A stretch of DNA of 64,000 nt from Dyadobacter sp. CECT 9275. Lineage in GTDB: Bacteria; Bacteroidota; Bacteroidia; Cytophagales; Spirosomataceae. Shown here one piece after another: positions 28,205 through 36,585 of the stretch. A program made the position numbers and the translations under genes. The stretch covers positions 186,001 through 250,000 of the forward strand of contig NZ_CAJRAF010000001.1 in assembly GCF_907164905.1 (NCBI RefSeq), written 5' to 3'. A model generated the notes under the pieces. The model ran no database searches. It saw only the letters and a list, made by a program, of their open reading frames with translations, and was not told the DNA's origin. Within the stretch, counting starts at the first letter, position 1, and each line of letters starts with the position of its first letter.

Positions 28205-28273
28205 AATACAATTTTACACCAATAAAGTACCAATAACTTTACGGCATTTGATTAGTTATGAATGTATTTTGAT
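28205..28273 (-). promoter_or_regulatory. 69-bp conserved upstream element, copy B
   Basis: About 80% identical without gaps to 17208-17276. It lies 19 bases upstream of the isomerase start, closer than copy A lies to its gene. No consensus -33/-7 pair is plain; TAAAATTG on the minus strand is a near match to TAnnTTTG. Both copies share ACTTTACGG.CATTTGAT-like and TATTTTGA blocks. Confidence 0.7.
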
Positions 28274-28331
28274 CGCCAAAATGTTTATTGGAAAGGAATA
28301 GGGTTAAAAAAAGATATTTAATGCTCCTGCT

Positions 28332-28760
28332 TCATTTTGCCCGGCTAAAAACCAGGCGGCTGTTGTTACTGGAAATGAGGGTTAATCGGTTGCTTTTGAG
28401 ATCGTACAAATTAATATCCGGCAATGCATGAAGGAAAAGATTCCCCCAGTCGGTTTCTTCCCGTTCGGTTCCCCCGCCACCGAGTTGTATGGTATTATCC
28501 TGGGCGGTTTCATAAAAGCCGGTCAGGAAATTATTGGAGGATGTAGCTTCAAGTTCACCCTTGTCTTTGAAGGTAAGGCTCACCTCCATAGGCGCATGAT
28601 AAGGTTCCGGTTTTTTAATGGTATCGTTTTCCTGGATAATATAATCCAGTTTCCATTTTCCCGCAAGTTCAAGATCACTTTGAATAGCTGTTTCCTTCCG
28701 GCAGGCGGTGCCCCAGAAGATCAGCAGCAGGTACACCAGCCAAAATTTCAAGTTTTTCAT
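28332..28760 (-). CDS. META/HslJ-like lipoprotein
   Basis: A 142-residue lipoprotein (LLLIFWGTACRKETA lipobox, Cys at residue 20) followed by a small beta-rich domain. Features such as LELAGKWKLDYIIQE, EVSLTFKDKGELEATSSNNF and NSRLVFSRAK match META/HslJ-like or lipocalin-like domains, common in Bacteroidota envelope proteins of unknown role. It appears monocistronic, divergent from the AraC gene at 29.1 kb across a 319-base region holding a long inverted repeat and a 14-bp imperfect palindrome. The fold family is probable; the function is not known. Confidence 0.75.
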   Translation of the reverse strand: MKNLKFWLVYLLLIFWGTACRKETAIQSDLELAGKWKLDYIIQENDTIKKPEPYHAPMEVSLTFKDKGELEATSSNNFLTGFYETAQDNTIQLGGGGTEREETDWGNLFLHALPDINLYDLKSNRLTLISSNNSRLVFSRAK

Positions 28761-28801
28761 AACGATGCGTGTTTGCCCTTATTTAAATGAAGAAACCTCA
28801 T

Positions 28802-28815
28802 AACGTCCGAACGTT
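28802..28815. promoter_or_regulatory. Imperfect palindrome AACGTCCGAACGTT
   Basis: The 14-mer is symmetric except for one pair, with a central CG, much like LacI-type operators. It lies about 42 bases upstream of the META-like lipoprotein start. A regulator cannot be named. Confidence 0.35.
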
Positions 28816-28847
28816 GGAAAGGCTTGCTTAAATTGATTTTTTTCATT

Positions 28848-28893
28848 GTATCTTTTTAAAAGGCATCAGTCTGACGACCTTTTAAAAAGATAC
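28848..28893. repeat. Perfect 16-bp inverted repeat with nested hairpin
   Basis: Arms GTATCTTTTTAAAAGG (28848-28863) and CCTTTTAAAAAGATAC (28878-28893) enclose a 14-base loop in which TCAG-T-CTGA can form a second small stem. The T and A tracts sit inside the arms, so it may terminate rightward or leftward reads weakly or act as a protein site. Confidence 0.7.
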
Positions 28894-29013
28894 CTTAAGG
28901 GAAAACACTGATACGGAAAGAATGGTTTGATGGTGGAATAAATAGAATCTTAAACAGCTTTTCTGCATCATGGAATTCTCCCGCAAAGGAAATTTTATAT
29001 CAAAATGATTAAG

Positions 29014-29066
29014 ATTGACTATATATTGACTTTTATTTGGGTATTGTTTCAAATTTAAGTCAAAAT
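29014..29066 (+). promoter_or_regulatory. Possible AraC-type operator: repeated ATTGACT half-sites
   Basis: ATTGACT occurs at 29014-29020 and 29025-29031, 11 bases apart (about one helical turn), and an inverted copy AAGTCAA lies at 29057-29063. They are 17-66 bases upstream of the AraC gene start at 29080. The arrangement suits autoregulation by this AraC protein, but it is only a pattern. Confidence 0.4.
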
Positions 29067-29079
29067 GAAGGTGTAAGGT

Positions 29080-29940
29080 ATGAAGGCGCCGATTCATAAA
29101 AATATTGAAAGCCAGGTAAGGACAATAACGGTTCATGAACTTAAAGAGCCGCATTTTGATGCGAACTGGCATTTTCACCCGCACTACCAGTTGTTCACGG
29201 TGATGGAAGGAACTGGGAAGCGTTTCATCGGAGATTCCATCCACACTTTTGAGCCGGGAGATACTGTTTTTCTGGGTCCCGACGTCCCACACCTCTGGAG
29301 AAGTGATGCGGTCTATTTTGAGGGAAATGCCGCGTTTTCCACCCATGGCATTGTGCTCTATTTTCAGGAAGATTTTCTGGGAAAGGATTTTCTGGAAAAG
29401 CCGGAAATGCTGGCGCTCCGGCAATTGCTGATCGACTCAAAAAGAGGGATCGTTTATAAGGGAGAGGTGAGGGAGCATATCAGGCAAGAGCTACAAGGGC
29501 TGCTGCATACGGAAGGTTTTAAGAGTATTCTCAGGCTGCTGGCCCTGCTGGACCGCCTGGCGCACGAGCAGGAGGGAACACCGATTGCGAGTTACGGATA
29601 TGTGAATACCTACAAGATTTCCGAAACCGAAAGAATGCAGAAAGTGCACAATTATGTACTGCAGCATTTTGCTCAGGAAATAAGGCTGAGTGATGTTGCC
29701 TCTCTGGCCGGAATGAGTGAAGCAGCATTTTGTCGTTACTTCAAGGCACGCTCGAACAAGACCTTCATCGACTTTGTCAACGAGATACGCATCGGACACG
29801 CTTGCAAATTATTGCTGGAGGACCAGTGGACCATTGCCCAGATAGCCTATGACAGTGGTTTTGATTCTTTGTCAAATTTCAACAGGAATTTTAAAAAGTA
29901 CATCGGGCATACCCCGAGAGAGTATAAGGGGAATTACTGA
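29080..29940 (+). CDS. Cupin-AraC transcriptional regulator
   Basis: A 286-residue regulator with an N-terminal cupin-like ligand domain (DANWHFHPHYQLFTVMEGTG, then FEPGDTVFLGPDVPHLW, residues about 20-95) and a C-terminal AraC double helix-turn-helix (LSDVASLAGMSEAAFCRYFK; IAQIAYDSGFDSLSNFNRNF, then GHTPREY). The HFHPHY and GPDVPH motifs form the sugar-binding cupin, as in RhaS-like proteins. It is divergent from the META-like lipoprotein and convergent with the D-aminoacylase-like gene four bases away. Its target may be either or itself. The start is the ATG giving MKAPIHKNIESQ. Confidence 0.92.
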   Translation: MKAPIHKNIESQVRTITVHELKEPHFDANWHFHPHYQLFTVMEGTGKRFIGDSIHTFEPGDTVFLGPDVPHLWRSDAVYFEGNAAFSTHGIVLYFQEDFLGKDFLEKPEMLALRQLLIDSKRGIVYKGEVREHIRQELQGLLHTEGFKSILRLLALLDRLAHEQEGTPIASYGYVNTYKISETERMQKVHNYVLQHFAQEIRLSDVASLAGMSEAAFCRYFKARSNKTFIDFVNEIRIGHACKLLLEDQWTIAQIAYDSGFDSLSNFNRNFKKYIGHTPREYKGNY

Positions 29941-29944
29941 CGTC

Positions 29945-31615
29945 CTACTTTCCGGTATATCCCGGCCCTTTCACAAATCTTCCGGGTTTTGCATTGGTGT
30001 GTTCACCGTTTTTGAGCACTGCCACACCGTTTATATAAACGTCGGAAACTCCCGTTGCGAATTGCTGAGGCTTGTCGTAAGTGGCATGATCCCGTACCTG
30101 AGCCGGATCAAAAATTACAATATCCGCGTAGTGGCCCACTTTGATTTCTCCCCGTTTACGAAGTTTCAGGTTGGTGGCCGGTAATTTAGCCAGTTTATAA
30201 ATAGCTGTTTCCAGGGGGAACAGATTTTCGTCCCTCGAGTAATGGCCGAGTACCCTTATGAAATTTCCGTAGGCCCTGGGATGAGGCTGTGATTTTAGAA
30301 AAACGCCCTCAGGAGAATAACTCGCGGCATCCGAGCCAAAACTAACCCATGGCAATGCCAGTTGTTTTTTTACATTGTCTTCATTCATCATAAAAAATGC
30401 AACGCCAACCCGGGTGCTATCCTGTACGATCAGGTCCATGGCGGTTTCTTCCGGAGATTTTCCTCTGATCCGGGCAACTTCAGCGAGGGTTTTTCCAATG
30501 TATTTTTTTAAGGAATCCTTGGCGAAACCGAGCAGCAGTACTTTTTCCGGTGATCCGGCGGCATAGTACAGGTTTTCCCATTCGGCGGGATTACTGTTCA
30601 TGGCTTTTTTCATTTCAGAACGGATCGCCGGGTCCTGGAGCCGCTGCCACAATTTTCCGAAACCTCCATCCTGCAGTGTAGGAGGAAAGGCGGCTGTGAG
30701 GCCCGTAGCGCCCGCCAGGTAGGTATACATATCTGCGGAAATGTGCAATCCCTGAGCCCTTGCCTTTCCAATCCGGCGGATCACACGGTCCATTTTATGC
30801 CAGTTATCTTTTCCGGCTGCTTTGAGGTGATAAATTTCTGCCGGGATATTCGCTTCCCGGGCAATGGTGAGCAACTCTTCAACGGCCTGGTCCAGCTTGT
30901 TACCCTCACTGCGCATATGGGAAATATACATACCACCGTGTTTCGAAGCTTCTTTACACAAGGCAATCAACTCCTGCGTGTTCGCGAAAAAATCGGGAGG
31001 ATAAATCAGGGATGAACCCACCCCCATGGCTCCTTCTTCCATGGCCTGTTTCACAAGCCGCTGCATGCTATCCAGTTCGGCTTGAGTTGCGGCCCGGTTA
31101 TCTTCACCAACAACATAAGTACGCAACGTACCGGCCCCCACAAATGAGGCAATGTTGCAGCTTGTACCTCTTTTCTCCATCAACTGAAGGTATTCGCCCA
31201 GTGTGTTCCAGGTTACGGGGTATCTGATGTCCCCCTGTCCCAGCAGCATTGCGTTTTTCATTTTCGCGTTAATGGGGCCCATACTGGAACCTTCGCCAAA
31301 TACTTCCAAGGTTACACCTTGCCTTATGTCGCTCTGGCTCCGGCCATCCTGAATCAGGGATTCGTCTGCCCAGCTAAGCATATTGATAAAGCCTGGTGCT
31401 ACGGCATTGCCTTTTGCATCCTGTTCATTGTTGGCCTCTGCATTTTTAAGATCGCCAATGTAGGCAATGGTATCTCCGTTAATTCCGATGTCGGCAGCGT
31501 AGGGTTTTCCGCCGTTTCCGTCATAGATGGTTCCGTTGCGGATGATGGTGTCGTATTTGGTTTTAGAGCAGGAGAGAGCGGAAATGCCCAGGAACAAAAG
31601 CAATATATGTTTCAT
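29945..31615 (-). CDS. D-aminoacylase-like amidohydrolase, lipoprotein
   Basis: A 556-residue lipoprotein (MKHILLLFLGISALSCSKTK, lipobox SALSC) of the amidohydrolase superfamily, nearest to N-acyl-D-amino-acid deacylases. Metal-site pieces are seen at AEIYHLKAAG and HISADMYTY, and at YISHMRSEG. The usual first motif HxH/HxD after APGFI is absent: the sequence reads APGFINMLSWADESLIQDG, with no histidine. This subgroup of periplasmic amidohydrolases therefore has a divergent metal site. The substrate could be a D-amino-acid-containing peptide or another cyclic amide. It begins just downstream of a terminator and is convergent with the AraC gene. An ATG 21 codons upstream was rejected in favour of the signal-peptide start. 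Confidence 0.85.
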   Translation of the reverse strand: MKHILLLFLGISALSCSKTKYDTIIRNGTIYDGNGGKPYAADIGINGDTIAYIGDLKNAEANNEQDAKGNAVAPGFINMLSWADESLIQDGRSQSDIRQGVTLEVFGEGSSMGPINAKMKNAMLLGQGDIRYPVTWNTLGEYLQLMEKRGTSCNIASFVGAGTLRTYVVGEDNRAATQAELDSMQRLVKQAMEEGAMGVGSSLIYPPDFFANTQELIALCKEASKHGGMYISHMRSEGNKLDQAVEELLTIAREANIPAEIYHLKAAGKDNWHKMDRVIRRIGKARAQGLHISADMYTYLAGATGLTAAFPPTLQDGGFGKLWQRLQDPAIRSEMKKAMNSNPAEWENLYYAAGSPEKVLLLGFAKDSLKKYIGKTLAEVARIRGKSPEETAMDLIVQDSTRVGVAFFMMNEDNVKKQLALPWVSFGSDAASYSPEGVFLKSQPHPRAYGNFIRVLGHYSRDENLFPLETAIYKLAKLPATNLKLRKRGEIKVGHYADIVIFDPAQVRDHATYDKPQQFATGVSDVYINGVAVLKNGEHTNAKPGRFVKGPGYTGK

Positions 31616-31794
31616 GACGGAGTAATGATTGTAATCATTCGTAGCCGGGAAAGGAGTAACGAAGCCGGATTGCAGCAATTTATGATTTTTACCGTTCCAT
31701 TCCCGTTTTTGATCCTCACAGTTTTTTCAAATGGATCCTTAATGATCTGAAAAATCGTTATTTCACCAATTTCCTGCGAATTTTATTTAAACTA

Positions 31795-31835
31795 AAAAAG
31801 AACCTCTGCGGCCGCCCGCAAAGGTTCTTTTTTTA
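31795..31835. terminator. Rho-independent terminator after the uxuA-gfo operon
   Basis: A hairpin with arms AAAGAACCTCTGCGG and CCGCAAAGGTTCTTT (one mismatch) around GCCG, flanked by A and T runs on both sides, so it can act in either direction. It lies about 28 bases beyond the stop of the Gfo/Idh gene at 31863 and insulates the downstream amidohydrolase gene. Confidence 0.88.
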
Positions 31836-31862
31836 GCGAAAGAGTATATCCCTGCTGCTGAA

Positions 31863-33299
31863 TCAGCCCTTGACTTTTGTGGTTCCGTAAGGGCCTCGCT
31901 GAGGCCGGGATAAAGTTGCACTGGCTTCCTTGTCGCCTATGAAGTCCTCCTTTTTAGGATCCCATTTCAGTTTTCTTCCCAGTTTCATGGCCGTATGTGC
32001 CAAAAGACAAGCCGTGCACGATCGCTGGGCAATTTCTGCGTGGCTGATGGTTTGTTTTCCACTCTGAATACTTTCAATCCAGTTTTGGTGCTGTTCGGGG
32101 CTGGCATAAAGGTGAATTTCGTTTTCGCCGATAACAGAACCCAGGATTTTCGGATCACTCGCGTAAAATGCCTTATTCTCTTTGGCTGCCGCAGCCGCAC
32201 CCGGGTCTGATGCCGTTACGCCTACATTCCCGCGTGAAACGAAAATCCATCCTTCGGTTCCCTCAAACTTCACACCGTTTGGATTGGTACCTCCTATTTC
32301 CATTTCTACACCATTGGCATATCGGGCATTCACCAAAAAGTCACCGTGGACATCCCATAGCCCCGAACCCGCAGCGGGGAATGTTGCCTTGCCTTCAATT
32401 TCAATGGGCCCGGTAAGTTCTGTATCCATTCCCCAGTGGGCGATGTCAATATGGTGTGAGCCCCAGCCGGTGATCATACCTGCCCCAAACTGTTCCAAAC
32501 GTAACCATCCCGGACGCTCATTGAGCATGTCGGTTTGGGAGTGAACGCGGTCCAGGGTATAGTAAACTTCGGGAGTGGAGCCCAGCCACATATCATAATT
32601 AAGATTAGACGGAACCGGCATAGGCGCAGGGTTACCGCCGGAAGGGTCGCCCGGGAGCCCGACATATACCTTTTTCAGTTTCCCTATCCTGCCGTTTCTG
32701 ACAAGCTCACAAGTCCGTTTGAACTGCGGCCAGGGATTCATGGAACGCTGCTGGCTTCCCAGCTGGAAAATGACTTTTTTCTTAATGATCATATTGGCCA
32801 TCTGCCTGCCTTCCCGGATAGTCAGGGAAGTGGGTTTTTGCATATAAATATGCTTGCCCGCAACTGCGGCTTCCATAGCAGGTTGTGCATGCCAGTGGTC
32901 GGGCGTACTGATGATGACCGCGTCGATATCTTTTCTTGCCAGAATCTCGTGGTAGTCGTCGTATGTTTTTACTTCCAGATATTTGTCTTTCCCGGTGCGT
33001 TCTGCATATTTTTTCTCGATCCATACCTTCCCCTGTGCCAGACGGTTTTTGTCCAGGTCGGCCACTGCGATCACGTGCGCGGCTTCGTTTTTGATGACTT
33101 CCGGCAAATCGTGCGAAGACCCGATCCTTCCGAATCCGATCTGCCCGATATTGATTTTGTTACTCGGGGCATTCTTGCCAAAAACACTCGCCGGAACAAT
33201 AGCCGGGAACATGGACGCCGCCAGGATACCTGCTGTACCGGTGGCGGCAGTTTTCAGAAATGATCTTCTGTCCTGGTTAATTTCTTCAGTAGGATGCAT
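31863..33299 (-). CDS. Gfo/Idh/MocA oxidoreductase with Tat signal
   Basis: A 478-residue, exported member of the Gfo/Idh/MocA family. Near the N-terminus is a Tat signal (DRRSFLKTAATGTAGILAAS), then the Rossmann fold INIGQIGFGRIGSSHDLPEV and the catalytic-lysine motif HIYMQKPTSLTIREG (QKP). The motif GWGSHHIDIAHWGMDTELTG holds the second-domain His/Asp. It is probably a periplasmic sugar oxidoreductase whose cofactor travels with it folded. In transcription order it is the last gene of the uxuA-SDR-ThuA-Gfo operon. Other Tat-type members are glycosidases of GH109 or dehydrogenases; the substrate here is not known. Confidence 0.93.
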   Translation of the reverse strand: MHPTEEINQDRRSFLKTAATGTAGILAASMFPAIVPASVFGKNAPSNKINIGQIGFGRIGSSHDLPEVIKNEAAHVIAVADLDKNRLAQGKVWIEKKYAERTGKDKYLEVKTYDDYHEILARKDIDAVIISTPDHWHAQPAMEAAVAGKHIYMQKPTSLTIREGRQMANMIIKKKVIFQLGSQQRSMNPWPQFKRTCELVRNGRIGKLKKVYVGLPGDPSGGNPAPMPVPSNLNYDMWLGSTPEVYYTLDRVHSQTDMLNERPGWLRLEQFGAGMITGWGSHHIDIAHWGMDTELTGPIEIEGKATFPAAGSGLWDVHGDFLVNARYANGVEMEIGGTNPNGVKFEGTEGWIFVSRGNVGVTASDPGAAAAAKENKAFYASDPKILGSVIGENEIHLYASPEQHQNWIESIQSGKQTISHAEIAQRSCTACLLAHTAMKLGRKLKWDPKKEDFIGDKEASATLSRPQRGPYGTTKVKG

Positions 33300-33389
33300 G
33301 AGATTCAGGATTAATTAGTTAATACTTGGTTCGGGCCACGGGCAGAGGCTGGCAATACCCGTGTTCAAAATAGGGGTCCTTTCAGATTA

Positions 33390-34220
33390 TTACTTACGCA
33401 CTTCATCATGCGGACTGGTGGCATAGGCCTTGCTGTAATTCCTGGCTTTTTGCGGACCAATGGCCCATTCGATACTGCCAAGAATATGTTTTTTCAGATC
33501 ATCCTTAAAATAATCTTCTTTTTCATGACCCAGTGAAGTATAAAAAGCCCGGCCGCCGTCATATTCATGCCACCACACCGACGGAAATACGGTACCGAAG
33601 GTATCCAGTGCCTTGCCACCCGGCTTCTGGATCGTTGTGTGATCGTTAACTGCCAGTACATTTAAATTAACGCCCAGCTCTTTGATAAAATAAAATTCGT
33701 CTTTCGTTCTTACCCATTGTGCTGGCAAGTGTGCCAGGGAAGGATTTTTTGCATCCAGTATTTTTACCGTAAATCCTTGCCCTGGCTCATGCCAGAAAAA
33801 CGTTCCGCCGAGCATATCTTTAAACCAACGCCATTTTCGCTCGGTACCCGAAGCAGAATGGAGCCCTACAAAATTTCCGCCAGCCTGTATATACCGCATC
33901 AATGCCACTCTTTGGGCGTCGGTATCAAACACGTCGTTGTTGGTATTGGAAAAAACCAGCGCATCATACTGTTTCAGGTTTTCGTCTGTGAAAGTGGCCG
34001 GATCATTGCTGACATCCACCTTAAAACCGTGCTGCTTGCCAAGTTCCTGAATGGCCGTTACGGAATTGGCGATATTATCATGCACATATCCACTTCCGTT
34101 TTTTGTATACACAAGAATTTTAACCTTATTCCATTTGATCTTTTGGGCATAGGACTGTGCTGTCACCGCCAAGGAAAGTAGCAGCAAAAGGTATTTGAAG
34201 AGTTTAAAAGATTTTGTCAT
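33390..34220 (-). CDS. ThuA-domain secreted protein
   Basis: A 276-residue secreted protein of the ThuA family (trehalose-utilisation-type, glutamine-amidotransferase-like fold). The leader YLLLLLSLAVTAQSYAQ marks export. Motifs: VKILVYTKNGSGYVHDNIAN at the start, YDALVFSNTNNDVFDTDAQR and NFVGLHSASGTERKWRWFKD, which hold the conserved GxHSAxGT core. It follows the SDR gene by 46 bases and precedes the Gfo/Idh gene by 90, same strand. ThuA is linked to keto-disaccharide use in rhizobia. Here a role with keto-sugars in the periplasm is likely, the exact reaction unsure. Confidence 0.9.
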   Translation of the reverse strand: MTKSFKLFKYLLLLLSLAVTAQSYAQKIKWNKVKILVYTKNGSGYVHDNIANSVTAIQELGKQHGFKVDVSNDPATFTDENLKQYDALVFSNTNNDVFDTDAQRVALMRYIQAGGNFVGLHSASGTERKWRWFKDMLGGTFFWHEPGQGFTVKILDAKNPSLAHLPAQWVRTKDEFYFIKELGVNLNVLAVNDHTTIQKPGGKALDTFGTVFPSVWWHEYDGGRAFYTSLGHEKEDYFKDDLKKHILGSIEWAIGPQKARNYSKAYATSPHDEVRK

Positions 34221-34266
34221 GTTCGGAACAGGAAGAATATGAATGCTTTATTGGTCGTACTTAAAT

Positions 34267-35073
34267 TTAAAACCCGATGGAATTTCCGCCATCCACAGGC
34301 AGTGATACACCGGTAATGAATTTTGCAGCAGGAGAGGCAAGAAACACCGCAGCCCAGCCAATATCGTCGGGTTTCCCCCAGGTACCCATGGGAGTCCGGT
34401 CCATGGCCTTGTCTCTTCTGGACGGGTCACCGTTCATGGCGGTGAGCATCATGGGTGTTTCAATGAAACCTGGTGCAACAGCATTTACCCGGACATTGTA
34501 AGGCGAAAATTCCGTCGTTAGCGCTTTCACCATGCCCGTGATTGCAGATTTGGAGGCAGTGTAAGCTACTACGCGGTCAATGCCGTACAACGCAGCCATG
34601 GAGGTGATCATGATGATGGAGCCACTTTTACGTGCGGTCATTTTCTTGCCGCATTCCCGGGTGATGGAAAAAACGGCATGCAGGTTGGTCTGTACGATCC
34701 GGTCAAAATCCTCATCTGTGACCTCCACGGCATGTTTTTTCATATTTACACCTGCATTGTTCACCAGAATATCAATGGCACCGAATTGTGTTTCGATATC
34801 CTCCACGAGTCCTGGGATAGTGCCGAGCTGCGTGATGTCGTTTACAACGTAACCTGTCCGTGGGCCGAGTGCTTTTACAGCTTCCTGTAAAACCGCCTCC
34901 CGGCGGCCGGTAATGACCACCCTTGCACCGGCCTGTACCATGGACTGTGCTATATAAAATCCAATGCCACTGCCTCCTCCCGTAATGAGTGCGAGCTTTC
35001 CTGCCAGAGAAAAGGGTGTGAGATCGGGTGTTGGGTTTTGATAAGATAAATTTTCTTTTGTGGAAATATTCAT
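34267..35073 (-). CDS. SDR-family oxidoreductase, probable D-mannonate/fructuronate-type
   Basis: A 268-residue short-chain dehydrogenase/reductase. The nucleotide motif is GGGSGIGFYIA (TGxxxGIG type), NNAG appears in DILVNNAGVNMKK, and the catalytic Ser-Tyr-Lys is seen in ITSMAALYGIDRVVAYTASK. The C-terminal PVDGGNSIGF is typical. The gene follows uxuA by 28 bases, and SDR enzymes next to uxuA often reduce fructuronate to mannonate, giving a UxuB-like step in a different fold. This pathway placement is inferred from context. Cytosolic; no signal. Confidence 0.88.
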   Translation of the reverse strand: MNISTKENLSYQNPTPDLTPFSLAGKLALITGGGSGIGFYIAQSMVQAGARVVITGRREAVLQEAVKALGPRTGYVVNDITQLGTIPGLVEDIETQFGAIDILVNNAGVNMKKHAVEVTDEDFDRIVQTNLHAVFSITRECGKKMTARKSGSIIMITSMAALYGIDRVVAYTASKSAITGMVKALTTEFSPYNVRVNAVAPGFIETPMMLTAMNGDPSRRDKAMDRTPMGTWGKPDDIGWAAVFLASPAAKFITGVSLPVDGGNSIGF

Positions 35074-35101
35074 TGGGGTAAATTACTTAATCTTATTGAT
35101 T

Positions 35102-36304
35102 TTAAAATGTACTCATTTCCCGTTTCAGAGCCAGTTCGAGGCCCCTTAGTTCGGCAAGTGCTTTCAGTCGGCCAATGGCCGAATAGCCAGGATAGGTTCT
35201 TTTTTGCAAATCGTCCAGCATCTGAAAGCCATGGTCGGGGCGCATGGGAAGCATTGTTTCCGGATATCCTTTTTCCTTTCTTCGTTTTTCTTCCGCCAAT
35301 AGTTCTTTTATAACTTCATACATATCCACATCTCCTTTCAGATGTGGCGCTTCATGAAAATTCAGTGGATTTTCTTCTCTTTTTGTTGTCCTTAAATGCA
35401 CGAAATGAATACGGTCCGCAAACTTCCGGACCATCTCCGGCAGATCATTGTCTGCCCTTACACCCAGTGAACCCGTGCAGAAAGTAATCCCGTTTGCCCG
35501 TACGGGAGAGGCACTCATCAGTTGCTGCAGATCGTCGCTGGTGCTCACCACGCGCGGCAGGCCGAGCAGAGATTTAGGAGGGTCATCCGGATGTATACAA
35601 AGGTTGATACCCAGCTCCTGAGCCAGTGGGGCAATTTCCGAAATGAAATAGTAGAGGTTCTCCCTGAGTTTCTGATCATTGATGTGGGCATACTCGTCCA
35701 GCAGGCTCTGGAAGATGGAAAGGCCGTAGGCTTCTTCCGAACCCGGTAAACCCAATAGCACGGTATTGGTGAGATGCTGTATATCCTGCCCCGACATACC
35801 TTTAAATTTCGTATGGGCCGCCAGCCTGACCTGCGGGTCATAATCATTTTCCGCACCAGGCCTCTGAAGAATAAAAAGATCAAAGATGGCAAAATCCTCC
35901 CATACAAAACGAAGCGTTGTGGAGCCGTCGGCGAGGGGATAGTGCAACGCAGTTCTGGACCAGTCCAGTACCGGCATAAAATTGTAACAGACTGTTTTGA
36001 TACCACACAGGGCCAGGTTCCTGAGCGATTCCCTGTAGTTACGGATGTAAGTTTCCCTGGAAGGCAGCCCCTTTTTTATATGTTCATGCACCGGAAGGCT
36101 CTCCACTACCAGCCAGTGCAGTGGCGTGTAGTTTTCATTTCCGGCTTCAATGAGCGCTTTTCTTTCACGAATGGCTTCCACACTCCAGATGTCGCCGACG
36201 GGTATCTGGTGAAGCGCACTAACCACACCCGTGCAGCCTGCCTGCCGGATATCCATCAGGGATACCGGATCATTGGGGCCGAACCAGCGCATTGTATGGA
36301 TCAT
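35102..36304 (-). CDS. uxuA: Mannonate dehydratase
   Basis: A 400-residue mannonate dehydratase of the UxuA family, which removes water from D-mannonate to give 2-keto-3-deoxygluconate in hexuronate catabolism. The start MIHTMRWFGPNDPVSLMDIR is the family start, and the metal and substrate residues lie in CIHPDDPPKSLLGLPRVVS, FCTGSLGVRADNDLPEMV and DHGFQMLDDL. Length is normal. It heads the operon uxuA-SDR-ThuA-Gfo read leftward. A LacI-type operator (36448-36463) lies about 145 bases upstream, between it and the divergent lacI-type gene, so hexuronate-induced control is likely. Confidence 0.96.
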   Translation of the reverse strand: MIHTMRWFGPNDPVSLMDIRQAGCTGVVSALHQIPVGDIWSVEAIRERKALIEAGNENYTPLHWLVVESLPVHEHIKKGLPSRETYIRNYRESLRNLALCGIKTVCYNFMPVLDWSRTALHYPLADGSTTLRFVWEDFAIFDLFILQRPGAENDYDPQVRLAAHTKFKGMSGQDIQHLTNTVLLGLPGSEEAYGLSIFQSLLDEYAHINDQKLRENLYYFISEIAPLAQELGINLCIHPDDPPKSLLGLPRVVSTSDDLQQLMSASPVRANGITFCTGSLGVRADNDLPEMVRKFADRIHFVHLRTTKREENPLNFHEAPHLKGDVDMYEVIKELLAEEKRRKEKGYPETMLPMRPDHGFQMLDDLQKRTYPGYSAIGRLKALAELRGLELALKREMSTF

Positions 36305-36447
36305 TGTAATTCAGTTGATTGTGAAACAGAACTTCCTTATAAAGACGTGATTCCTTGTGCTTTATCCTTACAGAAATTACTGCCGAGATTTCAATATTTC
36401 TCTACCGGGCTGAGAATCAGGTATAAATATCTAAACAAAAAGTTGTA

Positions 36448-36463
36448 TTGCAACCGATTGCAA
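36448..36463. promoter_or_regulatory. LacI-type operator TTGCAACCGATTGCAA
   Basis: The 16-mer is a palindrome with 14 of 16 bases symmetric and a central CG, matching the LacI-family shape TTGCAA-Y-CG-R-TTGCAA. It lies in the uxuA/lacI divergent region, 144 bases from the uxuA start and 122 from the lacI-type start. It is the natural site for the adjacent regulator. Confidence 0.7.
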
Positions 36464-36500
36464 CCTTAAAATATGCCCGTACTCTTATCTGTCAAAGTCA

Positions 36501-36508
36501 TATCTTTG
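36501..36508 (+). promoter_or_regulatory. Possible -7 box of the lacI-type gene (TATCTTTG)
   Basis: TATCTTTG fits the Bacteroidota TAnnTTTG consensus, 78 bases before the start of the lacI-type gene. A -33 TTTG at the normal 19-base distance is absent, so this is moderate. The operator at 36448-36463 would be just upstream of the polymerase site. Confidence 0.45.
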
Positions 36509-36585
36509 CAAGATACCCTGAACGGTAAGATAAATACAATCACTAACAAAGCAATTCAGCCTGCTCTGGCCGGCCATCATACGCT

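Larger units (their letters stand above)
28761..29079. other. Divergent intergenic region with palindromes
   Basis: The 319 bases between the META-like lipoprotein and the AraC gene contain a 12-of-14 palindrome AACGTCCGAACGTT (28802-28815), a perfect 16-bp inverted repeat (28848-28893) and AraC-like direct repeats (29014-29031). No gene is apparent. Confidence 0.6.

Noticed and set aside
28882..29424. 180-codon frame opposite the AraC start
   Set aside because: Overlaps the well-supported cupin-AraC gene; composition is unlike a protein.
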